Assembly: GCF_004341245.1 (NCBI RefSeq)
Contig: NZ_SLWY01000015.1
Span: 62,001-126,000, forward strand
Origin: Plasticicumulans lactativorans
GTDB lineage: Bacteria > Pseudomonadota > Gammaproteobacteria > Competibacterales > Competibacteraceae
Length of the DNA stretch: 64,000 nt
Reading direction: 5' to 3'
Part shown: piece by piece, positions 16,968 to 26,240 of the stretch
Layout of the letters: the number at the start of each line of letters is the position of its first letter
How positions within the stretch are numbered: position 1 is the stretch's first letter
Position numbers and translations under genes: made by a program
The notes under the pieces: model-generated
Seen by the model: only the letters and a program-made list of their open reading frames with translations
The model's database searches: none
Told to the model about the DNA's origin: nothing

Positions 16968-18236
16968 TCAGACAAGCGATGCTTCTACGGCCGGCGGGTG
17001 ACGGCCTGCAGGCCTTGCCACTGCCACGCCGGGAGCACCCTGCACATCTTCGCGGGCCTCGCAGCGACAGACCCGCATCCAATCGACTTCGCTCAAACGC
17101 TTATAAAAGCTGCCGTTGACTTGCGTATGGCGGATCAGGTAGGTCCGAAAGCGGTGATAAAGCTTCATGTCGACGGCGCCCGGCTCACGCCAGAAGTCTT
17201 CCAAAGCCCCCTGAAAAGTCAGACCTGGCATGTCGTAGATCGCCCGCCCTAGCACTTTCAACGGCACGCGGTGGTACAGCACCGACATGCCGACGGTGCT
17301 GTTGACCATCACCGCACCACGCGCGTGGCGAATCAGCGTCGGCAGGTGCAGATCGTGGACGTAGAACACCCTCCCCGCGAGCCCGTGCTCGCGGGCAAGT
17401 CGCGCCAGCAGCTCGCCGTAATGGGTGTAACCGCGATCGAGTGGATGGTGCTTGAACACGAGGCTGGTATCGGCCGGTGCCGCGCGCGCGAACGACTCGA
17501 GCACCTGGGCGATGAACTCGGTCACCGAAACGAACCGTGAATGGTCGACGATCTGCGCATCGGTGTGCGTCTGCAGCGCCACCAGGAAGTAGCGCTGGTC
17601 GAGTTCACACGCGACGCGCGGCAAAAGCGACGCCTGCTCGCGGGCGAAGCGTCGCTTCCGCCACCACGCCCTGAGCCAGACCCCCACCTCCCCGCGCACC
17701 TTGAACGGCCGATGGTGCGCATAGCCGGGGAAGAAAGGCCGCAGCCAGCGCAGCGCCGCGACGTAGGCCATCGCGTGGCACGCCATCCGCCCGAAGGTCT
17801 GCCCGACCGGCTCCGGCATCGGCAGCGGCGCGTCGGGCAGGGCGCGGTAGAACGCCGGGTCGCGCGGCAGTCGCGAATGGCCGTTGACGCCCCACTCCTC
17901 GAGCGTCACGTAGTCGGGGCGCACGTAGCCCTCCTCGAATACGAACACCCGCACGCCGAGCGGCCCCGCCACCTGCGGCACGCAACGGTGCATCGGCCGG
18001 CAGTCACCGAACAGATAGATGCGCTCGATTCCGTGCCGGCGCAGGAACCCGGCCAGGAAATCGGGCCAGGCATCGACCCCGCCCCGGTAGGCCAGCGCAC
18101 CGGGTCCGGGGTAGAACAGCCAGTCGCCGGCGTTGAAGTTGATCTTCCGCACCCGGTGTCCCTGCGCGCGCAGCAGGCGGGCGAAGCGTCGGAAGAACGG
18201 GCCGATCGGTCCTTGTAGCAACAGCACATCAGCCAT
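16968..18236 (-). CDS. kpsS: Capsular polysaccharide Kdo-linker transferase KpsS
   Basis: 422 residues of the capsule polysaccharide synthesis (KpsS/LipB) family: MADVLLLQGPIGPFFRRFA at the N-terminus, FNAGDWLFYPG, FGDCRPMHR, FEEGYVRPDYVTLE, KHHPLDRG and VMVNSTVGMSVLYH. KpsS adds the first beta-Kdo to phosphatidylglycerol on the cytoplasmic face, beginning the poly-Kdo linker of group 2-like capsules. It overlaps the kpsC stop by 8 nt, so the pair is co-translated. The C-terminal 20 residues are Pro/Ala-rich and poorly conserved in type. Confidence 0.92.
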   Translation of the reverse strand: MADVLLLQGPIGPFFRRFARLLRAQGHRVRKINFNAGDWLFYPGPGALAYRGGVDAWPDFLAGFLRRHGIERIYLFGDCRPMHRCVPQVAGPLGVRVFVFEEGYVRPDYVTLEEWGVNGHSRLPRDPAFYRALPDAPLPMPEPVGQTFGRMACHAMAYVAALRWLRPFFPGYAHHRPFKVRGEVGVWLRAWWRKRRFAREQASLLPRVACELDQRYFLVALQTHTDAQIVDHSRFVSVTEFIAQVLESFARAAPADTSLVFKHHPLDRGYTHYGELLARLAREHGLAGRVFYVHDLHLPTLIRHARGAVMVNSTVGMSVLYHRVPLKVLGRAIYDMPGLTFQGALEDFWREPGAVDMKLYHRFRTYLIRHTQVNGSFYKRLSEVDWMRVCRCEAREDVQGAPGVAVARPAGRHPPAVEASLV

Positions 18237-20277
18237 GCGTCAGTCCTCTCCAGAGGTTCACCAACTTGCGCTGCTGACGAACCCACCACGGCGCGCCGAA
18301 ACCCTGCGCCGCGGCCTTGCCTCTGTCCTCGATGATGGCGTCCACCGCGGCTTCAGCCGTCATGAACGCCCGCATACGATAGTCGTAATAGCGCGGGTAG
18401 TGCAGCAGCACCCCCGCGACCAGCTCATCCAGCGTCAGCCGGCGGTTGCGCCGCGCCAGCCGGTGCCGGTCGTCGGTCAGACCCCAACCAGCGTAGAACG
18501 GCAAGCCATATACCACGACGCGTCTGCCGCGCAGCAGTGCCTCGAAGCCGACCAGCGACGTCATCGTGTGCACCTCGTCGGCCAGCGCCAGACAATCGGC
18601 CAGCGGCGCATCCGTCACCACCGCATCGCACAGTCCGGCCAGCGTCTGCACCGACACCTGTCCGCTGCGGTTACCGCTGAGCACGTCGGGGTGCGGTTTG
18701 TAGATCAGGAACGCCTGCGGCAGTGCGCCGCGCGCCGCGCGCAGGAGTGCTTCATTGGTGCGCACGTCGACGCAGCCGAGGCGGATCGAGGCGTCATCCT
18801 CCACCTGTCCCGGCACCAGCACCACGCGGCGACCGGCTGGCAATGCGGGCAGGCTCCCCCCGCGAAACGCGGCATTGTACTTGCTGACCCCCTGTTCGAG
18901 CAGCCGTTGCCGCAATGCCGCTCCACGGGCGAGATCCTGTGGCGAAAATGCCGCATGTTGCAGGATGTGCTCCAGGTCGCTCGGTTGGCGCGGATCGAAG
19001 TAGATGCCACGGCGGTCGACCACCAGCGACAGCGGTCGGATGAAATCCGAACCCAGCCCTACCGAACGGATGAAGCCGTCCTCGACCCGCTCGGGGTGGA
19101 TACCGAGCCCGTCAGCGAGTGCCTGCAGGCCGGGCACCTCGCGGAAACCCCATACGAGCATGCGGTCGCCGTGCCGGATGCCGAGCCGGCGCGCATGACG
19201 CACGCTGCGAACGAAATGCACCGCGTTGCCCGGCGCCTTCAGGAACCCGCGCACGTAACCGCGCTTCCAGGGCGTGAAGCCGAAGCAGAACAACCGTCCA
19301 CGGTTGGCGTTGACGTACTGTCGCTGCAGCGCCAGGTGCTCGATCACACGCTCGATCTCGCAGCGCTGCCCGCTCGCCGGGTCGACATAGCGCGGATACA
19401 GGAGATAGGCCGCGGCGAAGATATCGAGCACGCTGCGCACGCGCGTTCGCCGCGGGCACTGCATGCGGTCGTCAGTCACCCCCCAGCCGGCATAGAACGG
19501 CATGCCGAAACACGTCACCGGTTTGTCGAGCAGCAGCGCCTCGAACCCCATCTGCGAGGTCACCGCATAGACGTGGTCCACCTGGCGCAGCAGCGAAAGT
19601 GGGCTCACATCCTCGCTTATCCAGCGCACCCCTGCTCGTCCGCGTTCGGCCGACAGACAGCTCGCCTTCTTGCCCGCGATCACATCGGGGTGGGTTTTGA
19701 TGTAGATATCCGCGCCGGGGTGCTCACGGCACGCGGCACCGAGCATCTCGCCAAAGCTCGCCGCGCTCGCCAGGCCGTAGCGGATCGAATCGTCGTGCGC
19801 GGTCTGGTCGATCACCAGCACGCGCTTGCGACCGCTGTCCGGCAACAGCCCGGGCGGCGCATCGGGGGCATGGTTGTATTTGCTCAGGTTGTTATCGACG
19901 ATCGAGCGCATCACCCGCGCGGCCCGAACCAGCAATTCCGGTGCGAATGCCTCACCGTTCAGCAATTGCTCGAGCCGCGACGGCCGCGTCGCATCGAAAT
20001 AGATGCCGACCTCGTCGACCACCAGCGACAGCGGCGCCGCCCCCTGCCGCCCCAGCCCGACCGAGCGCAGGAAACCGTCTTCCAGCCACAGGCATGGCAC
20101 ACCATTGCGCTCGGCAAAACGCGCAGCGCGCTCACCGCTGGGTTTGCGCCCCCAGCCTGCCGCGGCTTTCACAGAAGCAGTACGACTGATTGGTCCGAAC
20201 TTGGTCGCTCCTCCTAAAAAACGCCCAATCAGCCCCTGCCACCACAGACGGAGCCCGAATACACCAATCGCACTCAT
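18229..20277 (-). CDS. kpsC: Capsular polysaccharide Kdo-linker transferase KpsC
   Basis: 682 residues with two tandem homologous GT modules. Each carries WLEDGFLRSVGLG / VEDGFIRSVGLG, PLSLVVDxxGIYFD, KTHPDV / YKPHPDV and PFYAGWGxTDDR. KpsC extends the poly-Kdo linker with alternating linkages. The start at MSAIGVFGLRLWWQ resembles the KpsC N-terminus; an in-frame ATG 24 codons upstream (20349) is possible but adds an unrelated Gly/Cys-rich stretch. Neither start has a strong ribosome-binding site. With kpsS it marks an ABC-transporter capsule locus. Confidence 0.93.
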   Translation of the reverse strand: MSAIGVFGLRLWWQGLIGRFLGGATKFGPISRTASVKAAAGWGRKPSGERAARFAERNGVPCLWLEDGFLRSVGLGRQGAAPLSLVVDEVGIYFDATRPSRLEQLLNGEAFAPELLVRAARVMRSIVDNNLSKYNHAPDAPPGLLPDSGRKRVLVIDQTAHDDSIRYGLASAASFGEMLGAACREHPGADIYIKTHPDVIAGKKASCLSAERGRAGVRWISEDVSPLSLLRQVDHVYAVTSQMGFEALLLDKPVTCFGMPFYAGWGVTDDRMQCPRRTRVRSVLDIFAAAYLLYPRYVDPASGQRCEIERVIEHLALQRQYVNANRGRLFCFGFTPWKRGYVRGFLKAPGNAVHFVRSVRHARRLGIRHGDRMLVWGFREVPGLQALADGLGIHPERVEDGFIRSVGLGSDFIRPLSLVVDRRGIYFDPRQPSDLEHILQHAAFSPQDLARGAALRQRLLEQGVSKYNAAFRGGSLPALPAGRRVVLVPGQVEDDASIRLGCVDVRTNEALLRAARGALPQAFLIYKPHPDVLSGNRSGQVSVQTLAGLCDAVVTDAPLADCLALADEVHTMTSLVGFEALLRGRRVVVYGLPFYAGWGLTDDRHRLARRNRRLTLDELVAGVLLHYPRYYDYRMRAFMTAEAAVDAIIEDRGKAAAQGFGAPWWVRQQRKLVNLWRGLTHG

Positions 20278-20641
20278 GCCGCAGCCCGCCGACAGGCAAG
20301 CCGCCCCACCCTCCCCAATAACTCGCAGCAGGCTTCCACTCTGCTCCATTCACTGCCAATACTTCGAACATCACACATCGAAGAGACGACATCAGGGTGC
20401 GCCCCACCCATCGTTGCCAGTGGCGTGCCGCCGCATGAGCGACAAGTACCACGCGACGCCGAGAAAATTGGCTGGGGGCGCATCATTGCCACAACGTTGA
20501 CATCTCTCGTCCTCGTCTCTTCCACGCGATCATCATTAACTCCAATTCAAGGGAGTTTGGAATACCCGGTGCAGGTATGGTAGGCCAGATGTCGCTTGTC
20601 CACGGCCTCGACAAGCACGCGGATTACGATGCCAACGCTCT
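20278..20641. other. 364-bp gap upstream of kpsC
   Basis: No credible gene. It holds two weak inverted repeats: cttcga/tcgaag (20362-20367 and 20378-20383) and aactcc/ggagtt near 20540-20558. I could not find a well-spaced sigma-70 promoter, although kpsC needs one here or must be transcribed from the accessory genes upstream. Confidence 0.5.
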
Positions 20642-20890
20642 TCAGCCTTTCACGTTGAGGCGTGCCGCATACTCTTTTGTGCGCAAATAAAGTTGACGGG
20701 TCTTCTCGCGCTGCTGTGCAAGTTGTTGCACCAAATCCGTGTTGCGCTGCTTGCAATCAGCCAGTTTTGACTCCAGGTACTCGACCCGTCGCTGGAGTCT
20801 CCCGATCTGTTGTTCCGACCCGCCCTTGTTCAACCAGCGTTTTGTCAACCCAGAGAGCCATCGCCCGGCACCACATACGGTATCAAGCAT
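20642..20890 (-). CDS. Small coiled-coil protein of unknown function
   Basis: 82 residues: MLDTVCGAGRWLSGLTKRW followed from about residue 27 by a continuous heptad-rich helix (QQIGRLQRRVEYLESKLAD, QQLAQQREKTRQLYLRTKE). It has a good ribosome-binding site (GGGAG 6 nt before ATG) and begins 10 bp after the large fusion gene, so it is likely co-translated with it. No family recognised. It may be a scaffold or partner of the fusion protein, or a chain-length ruler-like protein; both are speculation. Confidence 0.65.
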   Translation of the reverse strand: MLDTVCGAGRWLSGLTKRWLNKGGSEQQIGRLQRRVEYLESKLADCKQRNTDLVQQLAQQREKTRQLYLRTKEYAARLNVKG

Positions 20891-20900
20891 GTGCGCTCCC

Positions 20901-23591
20901 TCACTCAGAAACCAGCAAACCAGCAGTTGCTCTACTGCCACCAGCCTCTGTATCCGCGAGGCCGCGAAAAGCCGAAACCATGTGCGGAGTGAAGCCGGAA
21001 CGACGTTTCCAATTAAACAGAAACTCCCCACCATTCTGCGCGCCACCGTACATGATGAAGCGCAAGCCTCGGGTGAGATCATCACGCTGCTCCGATACCC
21101 ACTGGATCACCTCATGGTGTAACAGAACTAGAACGCCCTGCTTCAGGTGATCACCGTGACCGAGTATCTGCGAATAGATAACAAGATCACCGATTCGTCT
21201 AAGTGAGATATACGCGACCAAGCGTTCATCGACTTGAACCGAACCCTGCATGTGCCCCGGATCACTGATGAAAGTGCCAAAGGTCAGACCCCAGTGGTAC
21301 GGACAGGCTGGTCTTTTCACCTCGTAACGAACTTTGGGCGCCCCGCCCATTTCCTCCACACTGCGCAGATAGGCACCGCGCATTGCTCCCCCCGACCGCT
21401 CGGGCTTCGAGTGATTTATATCGCAAATGTCCGGAATGAATAAACGCGAAGCGTACTGCTTCACGTAATAGCCCTGCGAAATCGCCTTGCGCTTCTCTCG
21501 CAAGCGCTCGCCCTTGCTGAAACTCTTGCGGATATGTGCCTCCCAAGCCGTAAAGCTCGCCACATCACCTGTTGCGATGAGCATGGGCGTAAAGCGAGGA
21601 ACCACATTGGTCGCTGCAATCTCAGGATGCGTGAAGTACTGAGCAAAAGACCTGAACGCTGCATCGACCGAGGCACTACAGGCGGGCACGCACTCCGGAC
21701 TGTCTTGCCTGTAACTGACAGTGACGCGCGGAATATCCACCACCGCTGCTGTTGTCGACGTCAACTCCAACGCGCCGCCAACGGTAACCCTGGAAGTAAT
21801 CTCTGCTCCCTTGGCTGGTGTCGTTGGCGACTTCACGGCTAACCGCGCTACCGTGCCTGCATTCGGCTGCACATCCCTTCCAGCCAGAACCACCGATGTG
21901 GCAGCCGATGGGTCGCCTGTCTCTCGCCGCACCAAGTGCCGACGCAAACCGCGCTGCCAAGCGTTCTCAAGCATCTTCAGATAGGTTGCCCCCGTGAAGT
22001 GCAGAGTCAACCCAGGGCCGCACGACCCCACATCGGCCGGATCAAGATCGTCCTTTGCCAGCGGCGCCGCGAAATACACGCCATTTCTCTCTGCCGCGAC
22101 CAGTTCACCCAATCGGTAGTATTCACGCCGTTTGTCGAGCTTAGGATAATATTCGACTGGCTGATTCAGGATGACAACAGGCACGTCCGGATTCTTTAAC
22201 CGAACATGGTCGATGATTCGGCAGGTCGCTTCCACAGATTCGGTCAACGACATCCAGCCAATGCTCTCGAATTGCTCAGTCAACTCCTCGCGTCGACGCA
22301 CAAACTTCGGATGGATCCACAGCGACCAGCCCTCACTTCGGTGTCGCCACAACTCAAAGTTCATGTCTGCGTAGGTATCGATCAACAGCAAATCGATGTT
22401 TTCAGCATCCAGTACCGAGCGCTCGAACTGCCCAACATAATAATGTTTCAGCGTAGCCGGCATAGTTGCGACGTCAGACAACTCTAGACCGCGCTGCCGA
22501 CTCGAGAGCACGCCTCGCAATGCATCGACGAAACATGCCGAAGGAGATTTTTCGTTGATAATCAACTCCACCCCTCGCGGGAACAACTGCTTGTTCAGAA
22601 CGATTGCACGTCGCGAACAACAGTCACCACGCACCGCGATACGAAACGGCTTGCCGTCCGCCCGCATGAACCTCGGCGTTGGTGAATCCACAATCGACAT
22701 CTCGGCAGGAGCGGTCTCCACAGCGTTCTGCGGAACCGCCAAACCCGCAACCGGAGCTGCTATGAATTTCGGCGAACCCTGGCCATCCAGTGCCTTCCAC
22801 CAATCCGGATGGATCAATGCGATGATCTTTCTAGCTGAGCCGAGAAGATCACTGAATATCGTTGGCACGAAGGTATCGAAATGCTCCCCACACACGATCA
22901 TCCGTGAACCCACATCCGAAATATAAATATCGCGCTTCAACGAATAAGCTTCGTACTCTAGCCCCAAATCCTGCATTCGCACACTGAACAGGGAAAACGC
23001 ATCCCCTTCTTCGAAAGTGATATCGCGCGGCACACTCTTGGTTCGCAGGCATTCCGTGAATATCTCGTAGTTGCTTAATTGATGTGTGCGTGCGAACCGG
23101 GATCCGTGTGATGCCGATCCCGATATCGGAATTTGCGCACCACGGAAATACGTAATCTGCTCGGCAATCACATCTGGAATTACACGTCGCAACTTGCGAC
23201 TTAATTGTAAAAAATCATTGTGCAACCCTATCTCGTGGCCTAATCCAGCGATCTCCTGAGCCACTTCACGCAGTCTATCGTTTTGCCGGATGTATTGCCC
23301 TACGATGGAACCATAATAATTCTCATCACAACCGTAGTCCCCTGGGGGCAACAGAAAATACGTCGCACGCACCCCGAGTTCGTGCTCAATACGCGCCATT
23401 TGCAATGCAACTTCCAGTTTATGATCGACATCATGACGCACGCAGCAGTACGTATCTGCAGCACCTTGCCGTTTCCATGCATCCTTGTGCGTAAGAGAAG
23501 GCAAACCCGTCTCGAGCAAAACCTCCAAGAACATCCGATATGAAGCGACTTTTGCGCGTCCATCCATGTACAGGTCGTTCGCATTCATCAT
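20901..23591 (-). CDS. Three-domain fusion: polysaccharide-deacetylase-like + SGNH/DUF6270-like + GNAT/FemAB-like
   Basis: 896 residues. Residues about 45-265 resemble a NodB-type deacetylase barrel, with RHDVDH (52-57), GHEIGLHND (118-126), SASHG (159-163) and a late IHPDWW. After a linker, 315-545 look SGNH-like: IAVRGDCCSRR, LLLIDTYADMNFELW, VVILNQPVEYY and a C-terminal LHFTGATYLKML. Residues about 640-880 look like an acyl-CoA-type acyltransferase (YYVKQYASRLFIPDICDINHS, LRFIMYGGAQNGGEFLFNWKRRSGF). There is no signal peptide, so it acts in the cytosol. It lies between a secreted protein gene (45 bp upstream) and a coiled-coil gene (10 bp downstream). Glycan deacylation/acylation is inferred from context. 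Domain assignments are by eye. Confidence 0.72.
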   Translation of the reverse strand: MMNANDLYMDGRAKVASYRMFLEVLLETGLPSLTHKDAWKRQGAADTYCCVRHDVDHKLEVALQMARIEHELGVRATYFLLPPGDYGCDENYYGSIVGQYIRQNDRLREVAQEIAGLGHEIGLHNDFLQLSRKLRRVIPDVIAEQITYFRGAQIPISGSASHGSRFARTHQLSNYEIFTECLRTKSVPRDITFEEGDAFSLFSVRMQDLGLEYEAYSLKRDIYISDVGSRMIVCGEHFDTFVPTIFSDLLGSARKIIALIHPDWWKALDGQGSPKFIAAPVAGLAVPQNAVETAPAEMSIVDSPTPRFMRADGKPFRIAVRGDCCSRRAIVLNKQLFPRGVELIINEKSPSACFVDALRGVLSSRQRGLELSDVATMPATLKHYYVGQFERSVLDAENIDLLLIDTYADMNFELWRHRSEGWSLWIHPKFVRRREELTEQFESIGWMSLTESVEATCRIIDHVRLKNPDVPVVILNQPVEYYPKLDKRREYYRLGELVAAERNGVYFAAPLAKDDLDPADVGSCGPGLTLHFTGATYLKMLENAWQRGLRRHLVRRETGDPSAATSVVLAGRDVQPNAGTVARLAVKSPTTPAKGAEITSRVTVGGALELTSTTAAVVDIPRVTVSYRQDSPECVPACSASVDAAFRSFAQYFTHPEIAATNVVPRFTPMLIATGDVASFTAWEAHIRKSFSKGERLREKRKAISQGYYVKQYASRLFIPDICDINHSKPERSGGAMRGAYLRSVEEMGGAPKVRYEVKRPACPYHWGLTFGTFISDPGHMQGSVQVDERLVAYISLRRIGDLVIYSQILGHGDHLKQGVLVLLHHEVIQWVSEQRDDLTRGLRFIMYGGAQNGGEFLFNWKRRSGFTPHMVSAFRGLADTEAGGSRATAGLLVSE

Positions 23592-23636
23592 GATGTCAAA
23601 TTCCTCGCAGAATCCAGCCAGGATCGGCCAGTTCTT

Positions 23637-24743
23637 TTATCGTAACGACGGCTGCAATACCGCCAAGATACCGTATGCATTCAGCGACGGCACCAATTCT
23701 AGGAATTTCTCACACTGAAACTTGGCAAAACTATCCCTTGATCTGAATGCGCAATGCGCAGAAGTAGCCGAGGACTGACATCGGCTCGGGTCGCCTGCCC
23801 AGTACTTGCAGCCAGTGGTCTGGCAACGTTTGTTGTCGCAAGTCGCCCAGTCGCGCCAGACCGACAAGGCCTGCTGTTTGACTTCTAGCACATCCGACAG
23901 GCGGGCGATCTCTGCCAGCAGCAGTGCGACCGAAGCGGAGTGATTCTCGATGCGCTCGGCCTCGCCAGCATGTGATGTCCACTGTGGGTCCAATTTTCCG
24001 AGATAACCACGATTACCATTATCGCGTTCCCAGATATCAGAACGAACGCTATCCAACGCAATCTTTATCAAAGTGTCGTCATGTGTCGCTTTGCCGAGTT
24101 GTGCTGCCCCGAAGGCCACAAAAATGTTCATATTGCGAATGTAACGATTGGCATCCGCGACGCTATCGCTAGTCGCGAAGTAAATGCATTCCTTACAGGG
24201 CACCCTCTCGAGACGCAATTTGCTCCAATACAGCATGACTTCTCTGCCAGCCGCGAGCAGGTCGGAACGCTGCATCAGTTCGCCCGCCCTCGCCATGCAG
24301 GCGATACCAAGCCCGGATTGGAATGCGTAGACTGTGGTCGGTCCTTCGCACGCAGGCTTACTACCGGCAATTGATTCGCCGCTCACACAGGATCGATCAC
24401 TGCTCGCCGACGACCAACCGATCGGCCTGCCTGTCCGCGTGGAGCGCACTGCATCGCGAAGCATCTCGTCCGCAATGTCGGCTAGTCGGCTGCCTGCCTC
24501 CTTAATCCCCAAATCCGCAAGGGCAGCAGCCGCCAAGCAGTCCCAGCCAAGATCATTAGCCGAGCGCTCGGGTTTCATCACAGCACGCATGAAGCCATCG
24601 ACAGCGGCCGACACCTTAGCTTGTGTCGCGCTACTGAGGTCGGCGGTCGCGTGCGCCAGATCGCCCCTCGGGGCCGCCATTGCGGGCCAAGAAAAACTGG
24701 ACATCGTCAGCACAAGGCTGGCAATAACAAGCCTGTTCTTCAT
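23637..24743 (-). CDS. Secreted protein of unknown function, probably alpha/alpha-barrel
   Basis: 368 residues with a Sec signal peptide (MKNRLVIASLVLTMSSFSWPAMAA, cleavage near AMA-A). The mature part is helix-rich with repeated W, A and C residues (GWDCLAAAALADLG, SGLGIACMARAGELM, NRYIRNMNIFVAFGAAQLG, ENHSASVALLLAEIA), the texture of (alpha/alpha)n-toroid glycan lyases/hydrolases. I recognise no catalytic signature. Nine or more cysteines suggest disulfides in the periplasm. AGGAAA 6-8 nt upstream supports MKNRL as start rather than two upstream Met codons. It is first of a three-gene unit in the capsule locus. Confidence 0.68.
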   Translation of the reverse strand: MKNRLVIASLVLTMSSFSWPAMAAPRGDLAHATADLSSATQAKVSAAVDGFMRAVMKPERSANDLGWDCLAAAALADLGIKEAGSRLADIADEMLRDAVRSTRTGRPIGWSSASSDRSCVSGESIAGSKPACEGPTTVYAFQSGLGIACMARAGELMQRSDLLAAGREVMLYWSKLRLERVPCKECIYFATSDSVADANRYIRNMNIFVAFGAAQLGKATHDDTLIKIALDSVRSDIWERDNGNRGYLGKLDPQWTSHAGEAERIENHSASVALLLAEIARLSDVLEVKQQALSVWRDWATCDNKRCQTTGCKYWAGDPSRCQSSATSAHCAFRSRDSFAKFQCEKFLELVPSLNAYGILAVLQPSLR

Positions 24744-24963
24744 GAACATTTTCCTGCGTATGGCAGCGCTCACTGTATCAAGAGCGCAAACTTACTAACT
24801 TTTTCGCTTGTAGCATCATTTAAATCCAGATGCCGATCAGCCTTAAAAACAGCAATACACAAACCACCCGAAACAACATTTCTTTCGAAAAAACCAGCAA
24901 TTACAAAATTAACCAACTGCAACTGTCACAACCGGTGCCGCTCAAGCCAATAAATGCAATTAC

Positions 24964-26160
24964 TCAGCGATCTGCCATGAATCCATCATCGCCCGCATCC
25001 TGCGCTGATCTCGTCCCTTTCATGAGCCACAATACGCTGCTGCCAGCGAGGCTGATACGCTCAATTTCTAATTCGTCGACCAAACTGCCATATCGACCAC
25101 GCACTTCGTCAGCATTACGGAAAAAACGGATATGGCCGAATGCGTCGAAGTTCGGCACGGAGGCGATAATGTACACACCGACAGGTAAGCTTGCGAAGAT
25201 TTCGCGATCATGCTCCACATGCTCAAGCACTTCGGTACATACCACTGCGTCGAATCGAGGTAGTTCTGAAAAATCAGCAACCGGAAGTTCACACCGCTCG
25301 AACAGGTATTGCGGGCAGCGTTGCCGTGCACGCGACACGGCCACATCACTGAAATCCAATCCCGTGTAACTGATCGTAGGCAAATGGGCAGCGATGAACT
25401 CCGCGAACTGCCCGGGCCCGCACCCCAAGTCGATAACACAACGGGTGTCACGCTTGCCCAGTGCATCTACGATGCGCTGCCAGACCGGTGCGTACTCGCT
25501 GCTCTCGGCTGGGCATGCATATTTCTTGGACTCCGCGAAAACTGCATCGTAGTACGCTGACGATGCAACCCGCGAACCGCTTTGAATCTGCCTCAGCACC
25601 TCTGCATGGGCACTACGCACTGCAAAGTCTTCCTGTAAAACCAGAGCGCGACTGTAAGCTTCGGCGGCCTCAGACAATTCATTCAGAAGCACCAGCGATC
25701 GCGCCAAACGCAGCCACCAGCCACGCTGCCCCGCATCCGTCTGCAGGGCAATACGAAACTCCGTTACAGCCTCCCGATAGTCGCCACGCTGGAAAAGCGC
25801 AACTGCAAGCGCTCCGTGATATGCCGCCAACTCTGGTCGTAGTGCAACAGCCTTGCGATAGCACTCGATAGCCTGATTCCATTCTTGGCGCTTTTGATGC
25901 AGCATGCCCTTGTTACGGCAAAAACCCGGATTTGCAGGCGCAAGAATTAACGCTCGGTCGAGCCATTCTTCAGCGACCACTTCTTGTCCGAGTGCCATAT
26001 GAGCCTTGTAGGCATTGGCAGCGAGGCTCACTGGCACCTGCGCATCGGCGGGTACCGATTTAAGGGTGGCCGCGACCTCTGTCCAAGCGCCAGCGGCAAC
26101 CAATGCTCTTACTTCGGCATCAAGTTTTTTCAACACCGCACAAGTAGCGACAGTCATCAC
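24964..26160 (-). CDS. TPR-repeat protein fused to class I SAM-dependent methyltransferase
   Basis: 398 residues. Tetratricopeptide-like helical repeats at about 15-190 (NPGFCRNKGMLHQKRQEWNQ, LAAYHGALAVALFQRGDY) precede a methyltransferase domain at 200-380 with the SAM motif VIDLGCGPGQF (242-252), YTGLDFSDVAV and VVCTEVLEHVEH. Such proteins often methylate sugars or modify polysaccharide termini; the target is unknown. Start is GTG at 26160 or ATG at 26157. A strong Shine-Dalgarno sits 40 bp upstream in front of a tiny in-frame reading frame (separate entry). The 214-bp gap downstream of it, towards the secreted-protein gene, is AT-rich and without a gene. Confidence 0.85.
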   Translation of the reverse strand: MMTVATCAVLKKLDAEVRALVAAGAWTEVAATLKSVPADAQVPVSLAANAYKAHMALGQEVVAEEWLDRALILAPANPGFCRNKGMLHQKRQEWNQAIECYRKAVALRPELAAYHGALAVALFQRGDYREAVTEFRIALQTDAGQRGWWLRLARSLVLLNELSEAAEAYSRALVLQEDFAVRSAHAEVLRQIQSGSRVASSAYYDAVFAESKKYACPAESSEYAPVWQRIVDALGKRDTRCVIDLGCGPGQFAEFIAAHLPTISYTGLDFSDVAVSRARQRCPQYLFERCELPVADFSELPRFDAVVCTEVLEHVEHDREIFASLPVGVYIIASVPNFDAFGHIRFFRNADEVRGRYGSLVDELEIERISLAGSSVLWLMKGTRSAQDAGDDGFMADR

Positions 26161-26204
26161 TCATGATTCTCGCCGCATACAATCATCATACATGTCATCC
26201 TCCT
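26161..26204 (-). promoter_or_regulatory. Strong Shine-Dalgarno and 10-codon leader ORF directly before the TPR-methyltransferase
   Basis: AGGAGG (26199-26204, minus strand) lies 5 nt before an ATG (26193) that opens MYDDCMRRES and stops at TGA (26161-26163). The next codon is the GTG at 26160 of the methyltransferase, in the same reading frame. Either this is a leader peptide that feeds ribosomes to the GTG/ATG by reinitiation, or the original start was here and a nonsense codon now interrupts the gene. Confidence 0.55.
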
Positions 26205-26240
26205 GCCACCCTGAAACCATGCCACACACTGACTGTGCAG

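Noticed and set aside
16883-17119. Short plus-strand open frame in the PhyH-kpsS convergent gap
   Set aside because: It mostly overlaps the kpsS 3' end antisense, has no ribosome-binding site and its product has no recognisable feature.
26161-26163. TGA read as selenocysteine joining the leader frame to the methyltransferase
   Set aside because: No SECIS-like hairpin directly after the TGA, and the downstream protein is complete without it.
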